A DNA stretch of 64,000 bases from Solilutibacter pythonis (GCF_003697345.1 NZ_RFLY01000009.1:1-64000); one strand, 5' to 3'; shown: positions 43,999 through 53,178, numbered from the stretch's first letter. Numbers and translations: made by a program. Notes: generated by a model not told the origin, from the letters alone.

Positions 43999-44364
43999 TT
44001 AACGCACATCCCAATACCTGGTCATGGTAAAACACGATGCGGTGGCAAGCGGGTTGCTGAACAATCGTTTCAGCCTTATGCCGCGCCAATGAGTCTGGTA
44101 GTCCATTTTCAGATCGAAAACATATCCTTCGAGGCCGTGCTTCGTTCTTGCCAGATAAAATAAGTCGCTACCCGTGTCGAAACATTCAATGATCTGAATT
44201 TCGGATTCCGGGGGGATTCGTGCGATGGCGGTCTTTGATGTGGGGGTCGGATAAAGTTTTGTCTCGACCGGAGGGGTGGCCGTATAGCTAAGGGAGGACA
44301 GGGCGCTCCATGTGAATAGAAGTATCAGTGTCAGGGTTATGGTCGTCAATCTTGGGAATGTCAT
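43999..44364 (-). CDS. secreted SH3-like domain protein, third gene of the RHS-tail cluster
   Basis: 121 residues. N-terminal signal or anchor helix (LTTITLTLILLFTWSALSSLS), then a bacterial SH3-like stretch: KTAIARIPPESEIQIIECFDTGSDLFYLARTKHGLEGYVFDLKM, with alternating strands and the G-Y/W-V ending typical of SH3_3 domains. Starts three bases after the stop of the RHS-tail gene, so co-translated with it. Role could be immunity, chaperone or cell-wall attachment for that protein; sequence alone does not say. G+C in the start region (44341-44400) is about 45 %, well below the window. Confidence 0.65.
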   Translation of the reverse strand: MTFPRLTTITLTLILLFTWSALSSLSYTATPPVETKLYPTPTSKTAIARIPPESEIQIIECFDTGSDLFYLARTKHGLEGYVFDLKMDYQTHWRGIRLKRLFSNPLATASCFTMTRYWDVR

Positions 44365-44367
44365 TTT

Positions 44368-44964
44368 TTACGGATTCGCCCTGTGCCAAATGACTGACTT
44401 GACTACGCCCGCGTTGAACAGGGCTTCACGGAATCGTGCTGGGCTCATGGACATCGGGATGGGTATCCCTGCCCGGAGGAGGCAGCCCTGTGCTGCGGTC
44501 GTGCAGTTATTGGTTGCAAAGTTGTAGTCACCCATTGTTGGCTTGTCTTTTTCGCCCTGCATGCAAGCATCAAACCTGGCGTCCTGTTTTGGCGTCATTT
44601 CAACCATCAATCCCATTCCACTTCGGCCAACTCCCTGCGTTTGACGTTGGATGTAGGCATTCGCCATGGGGTATCTCGTATCCCATCCGCCGGTGCCGAA
44701 TGAGAAGTTTCTCCCGTCGCCCCCTACTGAGGAAACGTGTCCAAACATGGACCCTGGGTTGGGAAGTGGATTCCAAAAGATGATTTGACGATCCAACCCC
44801 CAGGGGTCGGTGTAATTGACCGGGTTTCCTGCAACGTAAGCGTACGTGTTGACGCCGCCGGCCAATCCGATTGGATCGGATTGTAGATAACGGGCCTGAA
44901 CAGACAGGCTTGCCACGGTCATTGTCAATGCTGTGATGGTCGCGGCAAGCAGTTTCATCGTCAT
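44368..44964 (-). CDS. secreted RHS-core tail protein with a possible papain-like C-terminal domain
   Basis: 198 residues. A signal peptide ([20 protein letters not shown]) is fused directly to the end motif of an RHS core, [20 protein letters not shown] followed by [13 protein letters not shown], normally found at the junction of large RHS proteins with their C-terminal toxin. After that comes a unique 140-residue domain with His76 (FGHVSS) and Cys154 ([12 protein letters not shown]) that could be a permuted papain-like Cys/His pair, as in LRAT/NlpC-type enzymes. A typical RHS shell is absent, so this is a stand-alone exported tail. GGGAG precedes the ATG at 44964, which overlaps the upstream stop by 4 bp. 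Toxic function is inference. Confidence 0.7.
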   Translation of the reverse strand: MTMKLLAATITALTMTVASLSVQARYLQSDPIGLAGGVNTYAYVAGNPVNYTDPWGLDRQIIFWNPLPNPGSMFGHVSSVGGDGRNFSFGTGGWDTRYPMANAYIQRQTQGVGRSGMGLMVEMTPKQDARFDACMQGEKDKPTMGDYNFATNNCTTAAQGCLLRAGIPIPMSMSPARFREALFNAGVVKSVIWHRANP

Positions 44965-46013
44965 GGTCGCGCTCCCTGTTGGGCCTCTTTCGTTCGTTGA
45001 ATGACCTGTTGGTACGTCGTGTCTTGCCTTGTCGTCGGCTGTGCCCACCCCAGTGCCTCGGCTTTCTGGAACCAGAGGATATTGGCTCGGGCGAGGATTG
45101 CAAACTCGGCTTGCTTCTCCGGCGGGATGGCTGCCTGCGATGGATATCGATCCATGTAATTCGTCTTCATGATCAGGTAGTGCGCGCTGCCTTTTTGCAG
45201 CATCGCCGCCGTGTCCTTCGGATCGAGCTTTAGCGCCATATCCGCTACCTCGATTTGTTTCGTGTATTTGCGCTTATCCCGGTAGGATTCCATCAAGGTG
45301 CTCAGCATCACTCCGAGCGATTCGCGTTTGCTCAACGGCCGCAGATAGATGCCGTTGGCCATTGCCCTCGGCGTGATACCCATGTCGTGCTGGTAGCTGC
45401 TATCCAGCTTGAAGCCACCGCTGGTCGCTTCCACATTGACCCACTTGCCGTCGTAAGGGTTGTGGAACTTCGCCAGCACGTGCTGCGGCGCTGTCGCCAG
45501 TGTCAGGTTCAGGTCGAGCTTCTGGCCTAGGATGACCAGCAGGATCGGCATGGACACGCAATTACCCTTGCGGGTATCCAGATAGGTGGACAACAGCTTG
45601 TTCCGAATGATCTTGCCGGATGGGTCATCGAGGTCGTAGCTGAAGGGACGATAGTCATTCCATGGACCGGGTTGGCCCAGGGAAGCCAATAGCAGTTCCA
45701 TCTTGACCGCGTCGTTTGCGTTCGCAGGAAAGCGCGCCTTGACTCCGGCAGCCAGCGCATCGAGCCGCCGCAGCGTGCCAGGCACATCGATTGTCGAGTC
45801 GATGAACTGATCGATGGCAAGCTTGGCCCGGGCCAGGTCAACCTGGTTCTCGGGTGTTGCTACGAGAGCCCTTATCGGTCCAAGGGCGGGATCCTGCGCT
45901 GGCTTGGGCGGCATTGGTTGATTCGCCCTCTGCTTGCCTGTGTTCGCCGCGAGTGCATCCGGGCACGTCACCGAAAGGCCGGTGCAAAGCAGTATGATCA
46001 GCCAAAACCGCAT
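44961..46013 (-). CDS. secreted transglutaminase-like protein
   Basis: 350 residues with a signal peptide ([22 protein letters not shown]). The central part has a transglutaminase-like (SirB1-type) papain fold pattern: Cys in [19 protein letters not shown], His in APQHVLAKF and an acidic residue in [10 protein letters not shown]. The C-terminal third reads like TPR helices ([30 protein letters not shown]). ATG at 46013 has GGGGAAAG upstream; the frame continues to a TTG at 46028. First gene of the cluster; its stop overlaps the RHS-tail start (ATGA). It could process or crosslink the following protein (inference). Confidence 0.75.
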   Translation of the reverse strand: MRFWLIILLCTGLSVTCPDALAANTGKQRANQPMPPKPAQDPALGPIRALVATPENQVDLARAKLAIDQFIDSTIDVPGTLRRLDALAAGVKARFPANANDAVKMELLLASLGQPGPWNDYRPFSYDLDDPSGKIIRNKLLSTYLDTRKGNCVSMPILLVILGQKLDLNLTLATAPQHVLAKFHNPYDGKWVNVEATSGGFKLDSSYQHDMGITPRAMANGIYLRPLSKRESLGVMLSTLMESYRDKRKYTKQIEVADMALKLDPKDTAAMLQKGSAHYLIMKTNYMDRYPSQAAIPPEKQAEFAILARANILWFQKAEALGWAQPTTRQDTTYQQVIQRTKEAQQGARP

Positions 46014-46150
46014 CGCTACTTTCCCCAAAGTCAGCTACGGTCATCCTAGATGACAACGACAATGGCGACAACCGCTGGCTTCCACGCTTGAGGCACTGCC
46101 GGTTCTAGCGCTCTCGGTTGGAAATCCACGAGGGAGTGCATTTCCGTCCC

Positions 46151-46171
46151 GCCGGCGGACAGACCGCCGGC
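46151..46171 (+). promoter_or_regulatory. stem-loop just upstream of the nadV ribosome-binding site
   Basis: Perfect 8-bp inverted repeat GCCGGCGG / CCGCCGGC with a 5-nt loop, ending 13 nt before AAGGAG (46185-46190). It could control translation or be a leader terminator without T-tract. Confidence 0.4.
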
Positions 46172-46198
46172 TTCACTCGACGCGAAGGAGTTTCCGTC

Positions 46199-47623
46199 AT
46201 GCAATGCCTCAACAATCCGCTTCTCAATACCGACAGCTACAAGGCCAGTCACTGGTTGCAGTATCCGCCCGGCACCGATGCCACCTTCTTTTACGTGGAG
46301 TCGCGAGGCGGCACTTACGACCGCACCGTGTTCTTCGGCCTACAGGCCATTCTGAAGGAATACCTGGCCAGGCCCGTCACCCATGCCGATGTCGACGAGG
46401 CGCGTGATCTGTTCGCCGCCCACGGCGAGCCTTTCAACGAGGCCGGGTGGCGATATATCGTCGATCGTCACGGCGGCCGGTTGCCGATCCGTATCCGCGC
46501 CGTGCCCGAGGGGACGGTGGTGCCGACCCACAACGCGCTGATGACTATCGAGTCGACGGACCCTCGGGCCTTCTGGGTGCCGTCCTATCTGGAAACCATG
46601 CTGCTGCGCATCTGGTATCCGGTGACGGTGGCGACCACCAGTTGGCACGCCAAGCAGACCCTCCGTCAGTTTCTGGAACGCACCAGCGACGACCCGGAAG
46701 GCCAGTTGCCCTTCAAGCTGCACGACTTCGGGAGCCGGGGCGTTTCCAGCGTGGAATCGGCGGCGTTGGGCGGGGCGGCTCACCTGGTCAACTTCCTGGG
46801 TACCGATACGGTGTCCGGCCTGCAACTGGCCAGGGCCCATTACCACGCGCCGATGGCGGGTTATTCCATCCCGGCCGCCGAGCACAGCACCATCACCAGT
46901 TGGGGCCGGGAGAACGAGGTCCTGGCCTACCGCAACATGCTGACCCACTTCGCCAAGCCCGGCGCCACCGTGGCGGTGGTGTCGGACAGTTACGACATCT
47001 ACCACGCCATCAAGACGCACTGGGGCGGGACGCTGCGCCAGGAAGTGATCGATTCCGGCGCCACCATCGTCATCCGTCCCGACTCCGGCGATCCGGTGGC
47101 GGTGGTCCATCAATGCCTGGAGTTGCTGGACGAAGCCTTCGGCCACAGCGTCAACGGCAAGGGCTACAAGGTGCTCGATCACGTACGGGTGATCCAGGGA
47201 GACGGCATCAACCCCACCAGCGTTCGCGCCATCCTGGAGCGGATCACCAGCGCCGGCTATGCGACCGACAACGTGGCTTTCGGCATGGGCGGCGCGCTGT
47301 TGCAGCGGCTGGATCGGGATACTCAGAAGTTCGCGCTCAAGTGTTCGGCCGCCCGCGTCGATGGGAAGTGGATCGATGTCTACAAGGACCCGGTCACCGA
47401 CAAGGGCAAGCAGAGCAAGCGCGGGCGCATGACGTTGCTGCACCACCGCGAGTACGGCAATTTCCGAACGGTGCCGGTCCCGGCGGCGGCCGAATCGCTG
47501 GCCGAGGTCGAGAAGCCCCTGGGTTTCGAGGATGCGATGGTGACGGTCTGGGAGGATGGAAAGATCGTCCACGACGATACTTTCGCCGACATCCGCGCCC
47601 GCGCCGACGCCGCCCGCCTCTGA
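46199..47623 (+). CDS. nadV: nicotinamide phosphoribosyltransferase
   Basis: 474 residues, the size of NAMPT/NadV. Starts NNPLLNTDSYKASHWLQYPPGTD; contains FKLHDFGSRGVSS, VSDSYDIYHAIKTHWG, IRPDSGDPVAVVHQ, IQGDGINP and NVAFGMGGALLQRLDRDTQKFALKCSA, all conserved in the family. Makes NMN from nicotinamide and PRPP for NAD salvage in the cytosol. No NMN adenylyltransferase lies beside it. AAGGAG is eight bases before the ATG. G+C returns to the window average here, unlike the cluster upstream. Confidence 0.93.
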   Translation: MQCLNNPLLNTDSYKASHWLQYPPGTDATFFYVESRGGTYDRTVFFGLQAILKEYLARPVTHADVDEARDLFAAHGEPFNEAGWRYIVDRHGGRLPIRIRAVPEGTVVPTHNALMTIESTDPRAFWVPSYLETMLLRIWYPVTVATTSWHAKQTLRQFLERTSDDPEGQLPFKLHDFGSRGVSSVESAALGGAAHLVNFLGTDTVSGLQLARAHYHAPMAGYSIPAAEHSTITSWGRENEVLAYRNMLTHFAKPGATVAVVSDSYDIYHAIKTHWGGTLRQEVIDSGATIVIRPDSGDPVAVVHQCLELLDEAFGHSVNGKGYKVLDHVRVIQGDGINPTSVRAILERITSAGYATDNVAFGMGGALLQRLDRDTQKFALKCSAARVDGKWIDVYKDPVTDKGKQSKRGRMTLLHHREYGNFRTVPVPAAAESLAEVEKPLGFEDAMVTVWEDGKIVHDDTFADIRARADAARL

Positions 47624-48085
47624 GCGCTACCTGTTTCCGCTTCCGTTGGTGCCCATGGTACGCGCGACTGGACGCCCGGCCCGTCGCGTAATGTCGATGT
47701 CGCTGTGGGCCGGTCGAAGCGGCCAGCCCGCCAAGCGGCCAGCGACCGTATCGCCCGACCCGTGGCGTTGTCGCGGCGATACGGGGGTGCGGATTCTGGC
47801 GGCCGCGTCGTCGGCCGCCCCAATGCCGATGATGTCGGCGCGCCCGGCAGCCTGGCAGGCGATGGGGGCTTCAACGACAGGGGATCGGGGGCTGGCGGCA
47901 GGCCCGCCAAAGCCGGAGGTTGCCCGCGGAAGTGCCAATCTCTCAGTGCGCGCGCAGCCGCCGCAACGCCGCGATCAACCGGTCGATCTCGCGCTCGCGG
48001 GTGAAGACCGCCGGCGTCACCCGCACGCGGGCGCCCGAGGCCAGGCCGGCCAAAGCCGGAGGTTGCCCGCGGAAGTGCCGATCTC
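47624..48085. other. intergenic stretch; second half is a duplicated gene end
   Basis: 462 bp without a convincing gene. From 47907 to the end it consists of a diverged copy of the 3' end of the aminotransferase gene (see the tandem repeat). The first 280 bp show nothing recognisable. Confidence 0.6.
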
Positions 48086-48191
48086 TCAGTGCGCGCGCAG
48101 CCGCCGCAACGCCGCGATCAACCGATCGATCTCGCGCTCGCGGGTGAAGACTGCCGGCGTCACCCGCACGCAGGCGCCCGAGGCCAGGCCG
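47907..48191. repeat. 143-bp tandem duplication spanning the aminotransferase 3' end
   Basis: Copy 1 (47907-48049) and copy 2 (48050-48191) align with an offset of 143 and about four base differences. Copy 2 contains the last ~35 codons and stop of the class V aminotransferase; copy 1 is an orphan repeat of the same end (reading VRVTPAVFTREREIDRLIAA) plus downstream flank. Confidence 0.9.
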
Positions 48192-49360
48192 TCGCGGTGC
48201 ACGGTGAAGACGCCGCCGCTTTCCAGCAGATGCCGGGACAGGGCGATGTTGTCGGCCAGCGAGGTTTTGCCGCGCAGGCGGAACGAGGCGATGGCCGAGG
48301 CCAGACGCGGGTCGTCCGAGGCCAGCACTTGCAGCGCGGGCATCTCGCGCGCGGCGGCCAGCCAGCGCTCGCGCAGGTATTGCAGGCGGGCTTGTTTCCT
48401 TGCCGTGCCGATCGTCTCGTGCAGTTCGAGCGCGGCGGGCAGGGTGGCGAAGGCGGCGAAATTGACCGTGCCGGTGTGGACGCGGATGCGGATGTCCCCG
48501 GCATCGCCCGGCTCGCCCATGTACGGGTCGATGTCCGCCACCCGGCCGCGGCGGATGTAGAGCGCGCCGAGGCCGACCGGCGCGCCGATCCATTTGTGTA
48601 GATTGATGCCGGCGAAATCCGCGCCGAGTCGCGGCAGCGTTTCGTCGATCTGGCCGATGCCGTGCGCGGCATCCACGATCACGTCGATGCCGCGCGCGCG
48701 TGCCAGCGCGGCGATTTCGGCCACCGGCAGGCGCAGGCCGTGGCGGTGGCTGACCTGGGTCAGCAGGATCAGGCGCAGGCGCGGATGCCGTTCCATCGCC
48801 CGTGCATAGGCGTCGATCAGATTCTGGTGGGTGAACGGCTCGGGCAGGTCGATCTTCAGCACTTCCACGCCGCGCCGCGCGTTGAGCCAGCGCATGGCGG
48901 TGATCATGCCGTCGTAATCGGTATCCGCGTGGAGCACGGCGTCGCCAGGGCGCAGGCGGTTATAGCCGCCGATCAGCGCCTGGAGAGCTTCGGTGGCGCC
49001 GCGCGTCAGCGCGATTTCGTCCACGCCCACGCCCAACGATTCCGCCAGCCGCGCGCGCGCGGCTTCGAATTCGCGGGGAAACGCATGGCGTCCGTACCAG
49101 GCGTTGTCGTGGTTGGCGCGGGCGCTGGCGGCTTGGTAGGCCGTCAGCACCGGCTTGGCCATCGTGCCCCAGTAGCCATTGTCCAGCATCGCCACGTCGC
49201 GGGTGATGTCGTAGAGGTTGGCCACCGCGTCCCAGTAGTTCGCATCGGTGGCCGCGCCGCCGCTTGGAAGCCCGGCGGCGGGCACGCCGGATAGCCAGCC
49301 GCTGGCGCCGAGGCCCAGCAGCGCACCGGATTTCAGCAACGTGCGGCGACGCGCGTCCAC
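48086..49360 (-). CDS. Tat-exported class V aminotransferase (isopenicillin-N epimerase-like)
   Basis: 424 residues. N-terminal twin-arginine signal (MDARRRTLLKSGALLGLGASGWLSG). PLP fold type I features: VDAAHGIGQID with the pyridine-contacting Asp, and the Schiff-base Lys in INLHKWIGAPVG; GATEALQALIGGYNRL for the phosphate end. Folded in the cytoplasm with cofactor and exported. Substrate unknown. Starts GTG one base after the stop of the TonB-dependent receptor gene, so the two are coupled. Its 3' end is duplicated downstream. Confidence 0.9.
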   Translation of the reverse strand: MDARRRTLLKSGALLGLGASGWLSGVPAAGLPSGGAATDANYWDAVANLYDITRDVAMLDNGYWGTMAKPVLTAYQAASARANHDNAWYGRHAFPREFEAARARLAESLGVGVDEIALTRGATEALQALIGGYNRLRPGDAVLHADTDYDGMITAMRWLNARRGVEVLKIDLPEPFTHQNLIDAYARAMERHPRLRLILLTQVSHRHGLRLPVAEIAALARARGIDVIVDAAHGIGQIDETLPRLGADFAGINLHKWIGAPVGLGALYIRRGRVADIDPYMGEPGDAGDIRIRVHTGTVNFAAFATLPAALELHETIGTARKQARLQYLRERWLAAAREMPALQVLASDDPRLASAIASFRLRGKTSLADNIALSRHLLESGGVFTVHRDGLASGACVRVTPAVFTREREIDRLIAALRRLRAH

Positions 49361-49361
49361 G

Positions 49362-51749
49362 TCAGAATTTCACCCGGTATTCCAGATAGAGATTGCGGCC
49401 GTCGGTGTCGTAGGGCGCGTTGCGCGAGTAGACCAGGCCGCGGCTGGCCTGAAAAGTGGCTTCGTCCGGATAGGTGTCGAAGAGGTTGTCCGCGCCCAGT
49501 CGGAACTGATGTATGCCGACGCGGTAGCGCAGTGCCAGGTCGAACAATTGGATCGCGCCGAAGCGCTGGAAGATGTCGCCGCTGGCGTTGCCGGACGAAT
49601 CCGTCCATGCCCCGTAGTGGCGGAGCCGCGCGGTCGCACCCCAGCGTCTGGCGTCGAAGTCGGCGGTCAGGGTGGCTTTGTTGCGCGGTAGCCGCTCCTC
49701 GAACAGGATGCGCTGGGTCGCGTTGCTGGCAACGCCGGTGTCGCCGCGATCCACGCGGGTGCGGTTGTAGTTCCAGGCGGCGGTCAGGTTGAGTTTTCCC
49801 GCCGCCCCGTCGCGCAGCCAGCCGGCGATCACGTCGACGCCGCGCGTGGTGGTGTCGAAATCGTTGGTGAAGAAGCTGACCGAGCTGTAGCGCATCGGGT
49901 TGGGCATGCCGGCGGGGATCGCATGACTCGGCGACTGGCTGAAGCGGTCGGTCACTTTGATGTCGTACACGTCCACCGAACCGGAAAAGCCAAGATCGTT
50001 CCGCCAGGCCATGCCAAGCGACAGCGTGCGCGATTTTTCCGGCCCCAGCGGTTTCGCGCCAAGCGCGATGGCCAGCGGATCGTTGGGTGAGAGCCGCCCC
50101 GAGGTGAATACTTGCAAGGTGACGGTATCCAGCCCCTGCACCGTATTGGTGGAATGTACCTGGCCCGGCGTGGGGGCGCGAAAGCCGGTCGACCACGCGC
50201 CGCGCAGCGCGAGGGCCGGCGAGAGTTCGAGCCGGGTGGAGAGCTTGCCGTTCAGCGTGCCGCCGAAGGTGGAGAAGTTTTCGTAGCGCAGCGCGCCGCC
50301 CAGATTCCAGCGCTCGGTGAGTGGGGCCTCCACGTCCAGATAGGCGGCCAGGCTGCGCTGCGTCCACTTGCCGGCCTGGCGGTCGCTGTAGCCGGGCGCG
50401 CCGTTCGAATTGGGCGACAGGCCGCTGGCCGCGCCGGGGCCGACGGCGTAGGCGGCCGCATCGCCGGCTTTGACGCCGAAGGTCTCGCTGCGCCGCTCGG
50501 CGCCGAAGGCCACGTTGAGCGGTGCGGGCAGGGCGGCGAGTTCCCACGAATAGACGAAATCGGCATTGAGGTTCAACTCTTCCTGCGAGAGCTGGCCGAG
50601 CTGGAAGAAGGTCGGGCTTTGCGGGCCGAGCGAGGCGTTGATGGTGTTGCCAAGCGTGTAGCGGATGGCGCTCCGGCCCCAACTGGCGCTGACGTCCCAA
50701 CGGAAGTTTTCGTTGAACTCGCCGCGCACGCCGCCCATCAACTGGGTGTCGCGCTGGCGGCTGCCGTACTTCGGCGAAAAGCCCGCCGGGTAGAGCGCGC
50801 GCAGATCCCAGCCGGGAAATTCCGCCACCTGCCGGTAGACCGAGGGCGTGCCGTCGGGGTTGCGCCAGTTGAAATCGGAAACCCCCTTGCTGGTCGAATG
50901 GATGCCGTATCCGTACAGCGCGGTGTAGCCCGCCAGTGGGACTTCCAGGTTGAAGCCGAGGTGGCGGTTGTCGAGGTCGGGCTGGCCCCAGCGCTGTACC
51001 GGATTGGGGACTCGCACGTCGGGATTGGCGTTCTGGAAGGCGATGGCGTCGGCGCGCTGGCGGCTGCGCGAGGTGGCATCGCCGTTTTCGCCCTCGGCGA
51101 AGAGCACGACGTGGCCGGTGTCGCCGAGGGCGAAGCCGGTCTTGCCGCCCAGCCGGACGGCCTTGCCGTCGCCCGCGCTGTATTGCGAGACGCGCGCGGA
51201 AAGCTCGGTGGCGGTGGCGTCGTCGAGGATGATGTTGATGACCCCGGCGATGGCGTCCGAGCCGTACTGCGCCGAAGCGCCATCGCGGAGGACTTCGATG
51301 CGCTTCACCGCCGTGACCGGGATGCGCGCGAGATCCGCGCCCTGCGCGCCGCGCGCGCCGAGAAAGGCGGAACGGTGGAAACGCCTGCCGTTGACCAGCA
51401 CCAGCGTCTGGTCGGGTGAGAGCCCGCGCAGCGTGGCCGGACGCACGAAGACCAGACCGTCGTTCATCGGCAGGCGCTGCACCACGAAGGAAGGCACCAG
51501 TTGCGCCAGTACGTCGTTGAGATCGACCGACTCCACCGCCTGGATGTCTTCCGCCGAGAACACGTCCACCGGCGCCATCGTGTCGAACTGGGTCCGCTGG
51601 CTGCCGCGTGTGCCGGTGACGATCACGTTGTCGAGTTTCGTCGAGGCGTGCGAGACGGCCGGATCGGCGTCGGTCGCGTGCGCCGAGGCCGGCAGGGCGG
51701 TGGCGCCAAGCGCGAAGGCGATGGCGCGTCCCAAGGTTCCCGGTTTCAT
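49362..51749 (-). CDS. TonB-dependent receptor
   Basis: 795 residues with a signal peptide (LGRAIAFALGATALPASAHA). The plug domain begins LDNVIVTGTRGSQRTQFDTMAPVDV and contains RGLSPDQTLVLVNGRRFH and ASAQYGSDAIAGVINIIL; the barrel ends GRNLYLEYRVKF with a terminal Phe. No STN domain, so it is not a transcriptional-signalling receptor. The ligand is unknown; pairing with a Tat-exported aminotransferase suggests uptake of an amino-containing compound (inference). Upstream 300 bp carry its promoter. Confidence 0.93.
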   Translation of the reverse strand: MKPGTLGRAIAFALGATALPASAHATDADPAVSHASTKLDNVIVTGTRGSQRTQFDTMAPVDVFSAEDIQAVESVDLNDVLAQLVPSFVVQRLPMNDGLVFVRPATLRGLSPDQTLVLVNGRRFHRSAFLGARGAQGADLARIPVTAVKRIEVLRDGASAQYGSDAIAGVINIILDDATATELSARVSQYSAGDGKAVRLGGKTGFALGDTGHVVLFAEGENGDATSRSRQRADAIAFQNANPDVRVPNPVQRWGQPDLDNRHLGFNLEVPLAGYTALYGYGIHSTSKGVSDFNWRNPDGTPSVYRQVAEFPGWDLRALYPAGFSPKYGSRQRDTQLMGGVRGEFNENFRWDVSASWGRSAIRYTLGNTINASLGPQSPTFFQLGQLSQEELNLNADFVYSWELAALPAPLNVAFGAERRSETFGVKAGDAAAYAVGPGAASGLSPNSNGAPGYSDRQAGKWTQRSLAAYLDVEAPLTERWNLGGALRYENFSTFGGTLNGKLSTRLELSPALALRGAWSTGFRAPTPGQVHSTNTVQGLDTVTLQVFTSGRLSPNDPLAIALGAKPLGPEKSRTLSLGMAWRNDLGFSGSVDVYDIKVTDRFSQSPSHAIPAGMPNPMRYSSVSFFTNDFDTTTRGVDVIAGWLRDGAAGKLNLTAAWNYNRTRVDRGDTGVASNATQRILFEERLPRNKATLTADFDARRWGATARLRHYGAWTDSSGNASGDIFQRFGAIQLFDLALRYRVGIHQFRLGADNLFDTYPDEATFQASRGLVYSRNAPYDTDGRNLYLEYRVKF

Positions 51750-52053
51750 TTCGTTTTCCGCGTATTAAGGAATGCGAAATATTCGTTGGCGCAGGTTACT
51801 CACGGTTGACAGTCTGATGGCGGTTGCATGAAGCCTCCGGGTGTCCATGCCGCTCGAATGCCGGCACCGGGTGCGATACGGGCATGGCGGGGGCGGGCGT
51901 TGTGCTTTACCGGGGCGCTCGCCATCGAGTATCGGCCCGGATCGGGTGGATGCGGGCGACGCGTTTGTGGCGGCCGCGGGTTTCCTGGGCGGGGCCCGCG
52001 GGGTTCGATGTCCGTCCCGGCGTCGTCTGGCCGGCGACGCCATCTTGCGCGTG
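51750..52053. other. intergenic stretch between receptor and fic genes
   Basis: 304 bp. The first 40 bp upstream of the receptor are AT-rich (TATTAAGGAATGCGAAATATTCG) and probably hold its promoter on the minus strand. No gene, strong hairpin or repeat seen in the rest. Confidence 0.5.
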
Positions 52054-53178
52054 TCAGACGCGGACGCGCGCCATCAAGGGCTCGAATCGATAAATGGCCG
52101 ACCGGCGTCCGGAGGCTTCCCTGACCACTTGCAGCAAGCCCGCTTGCAGCAGCACGCGGCTGAAGCGCGCCGCCGTCTGCGAGGGGATGCCCGCGCTCTT
52201 GGTGAAGCGGCTGTTGCTGAAGACGGGATGGGTGAACAGGTAGTCCAAGGCGGCCACCGCGTACTTGGAAGCCAGCAATGCGGCGAACCGCGGTTTCATG
52301 TCTTCGTAAAGCGTGCCGATGGACTGGGCCGCCTCCAGGTTGTCCACCGCCTGCCGCTCGACCGCGCTCAGGAAGAAGCGGCACCAGCCTTCCCAGTCCC
52401 CGTTGGATGAAACCTGGCGCAGCCGTTCGATGTATTCGTCCTTGTTTTCCTCGAAATAGCGGCTGATGTAGAAATGGGGCGCGGCGATGGCATCGCCCTG
52501 CCACAGCATGAGCGTGACGAGCATGCGCCCGACGCGCCCATTGCCGTCTTCGAACGGGTGCAATGCTTCGAATTCGGCATGCGCCAGCGCCGTGCGCAAC
52601 AGCACCGGCATGCGATCGTCGTTGATCAGCGCGAACAGCGCCTCCATGCCGCCGGGCAGGTGCTCCGGCGCGATCGGGACGAAACTCACCCGCCGGCTGC
52701 CCTGCTCGCCGATGTAGTTTTGCTGCCGCTTGTAGGCGCCAGGTGCCTTGCGCGCGCCACGGCCGAGCGACAGTAGCTGGCGGTGGATGCTCTTAAGTAG
52801 CGATTCCGATAACGGTTGGCCTTGCTGGATCTGCGCTTGGGCGGTGTTGAGCGCACGCCGGTAGAGCAGGGTCTCGATGGCGTCGGAGCGGAATTCCTGG
52901 GCGGCGCCGGCGTCGTCGTCACCGAACTCGGCCTCCACTTGCAGGATCTCGTCCAAAGTGCTGATCGTGCCTTCCATACGCGAGGAGACCACCGCCTCCT
53001 GGCCGCGCAGCGGAGCCAGGAACAACTCGCTGTTGTGCAGGCCGCGCAGCATCTGGTCATAACGGGCGAGCGCCGCATTGGCGGCCAACAGGCCGTTCAG
53101 TAAAGGCGCCAGCGCCAGGTCGCGGGGCGGGAATTGGCCATCGTGATAGTGCGTGGCTTGGCTGATGTCCAGGGTCAT
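52054..53178 (-). CDS. Fic-domain protein (predicted AMP-transferase) with C-terminal winged helix
   Basis: 374 residues. N-terminal Fic_N region with the inhibitory motif Ser65-xxx-Glu69-Gly70 (SSRMEGT), a complete Fic core motif HPFEDGNGRVGR beginning at His207, and a C-terminal winged-helix-like part (RFTKSAGIPSQTAARFSRVLLQAGLLQVVREASGRRSAIYRF). Class II Fic proteins transfer AMP to Ser/Thr/Tyr and are silenced by their own inhibitory helix. MTLDISQ at 53178 is preferred because two palindromic operators would otherwise fall in the coding sequence of the longer form starting at GTG 53244. No antitoxin gene adjoins it. Confidence 0.88.
   Translation of the reverse strand: MTLDISQATHYHDGQFPPRDLALAPLLNGLLAANAALARYDQMLRGLHNSELFLAPLRGQEAVVSSRMEGTISTLDEILQVEAEFGDDDAGAAQEFRSDAIETLLYRRALNTAQAQIQQGQPLSESLLKSIHRQLLSLGRGARKAPGAYKRQQNYIGEQGSRRVSFVPIAPEHLPGGMEALFALINDDRMPVLLRTALAHAEFEALHPFEDGNGRVGRMLVTLMLWQGDAIAAPHFYISRYFEENKDEYIERLRQVSSNGDWEGWCRFFLSAVERQAVDNLEAAQSIGTLYEDMKPRFAALLASKYAVAALDYLFTHPVFSNSRFTKSAGIPSQTAARFSRVLLQAGLLQVVREASGRRSAIYRFEPLMARVRV

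Noticed and set aside
44368-44964. Simply the broken 3' end of a full RHS gene
   Set aside because: It has its own ribosome-binding site, a clean signal peptide, and is translationally coupled to the upstream gene, so it looks like a complete gene; still not excluded without comparison.
46199-47623. NadV as part of a phage NAD-recovery or defence module
   Set aside because: No partner NMN adenylyltransferase, ADP-ribose enzyme, phage or defence genes next to it; ordinary salvage is the simpler reading.
47943-48593. Minus-strand frame ending in the duplicated RLIAALRRLRAH sequence
   Set aside because: It is an Arg-rich out-of-frame reading of the aminotransferase that enters the duplicated copy in frame only at its end; not an independent gene.
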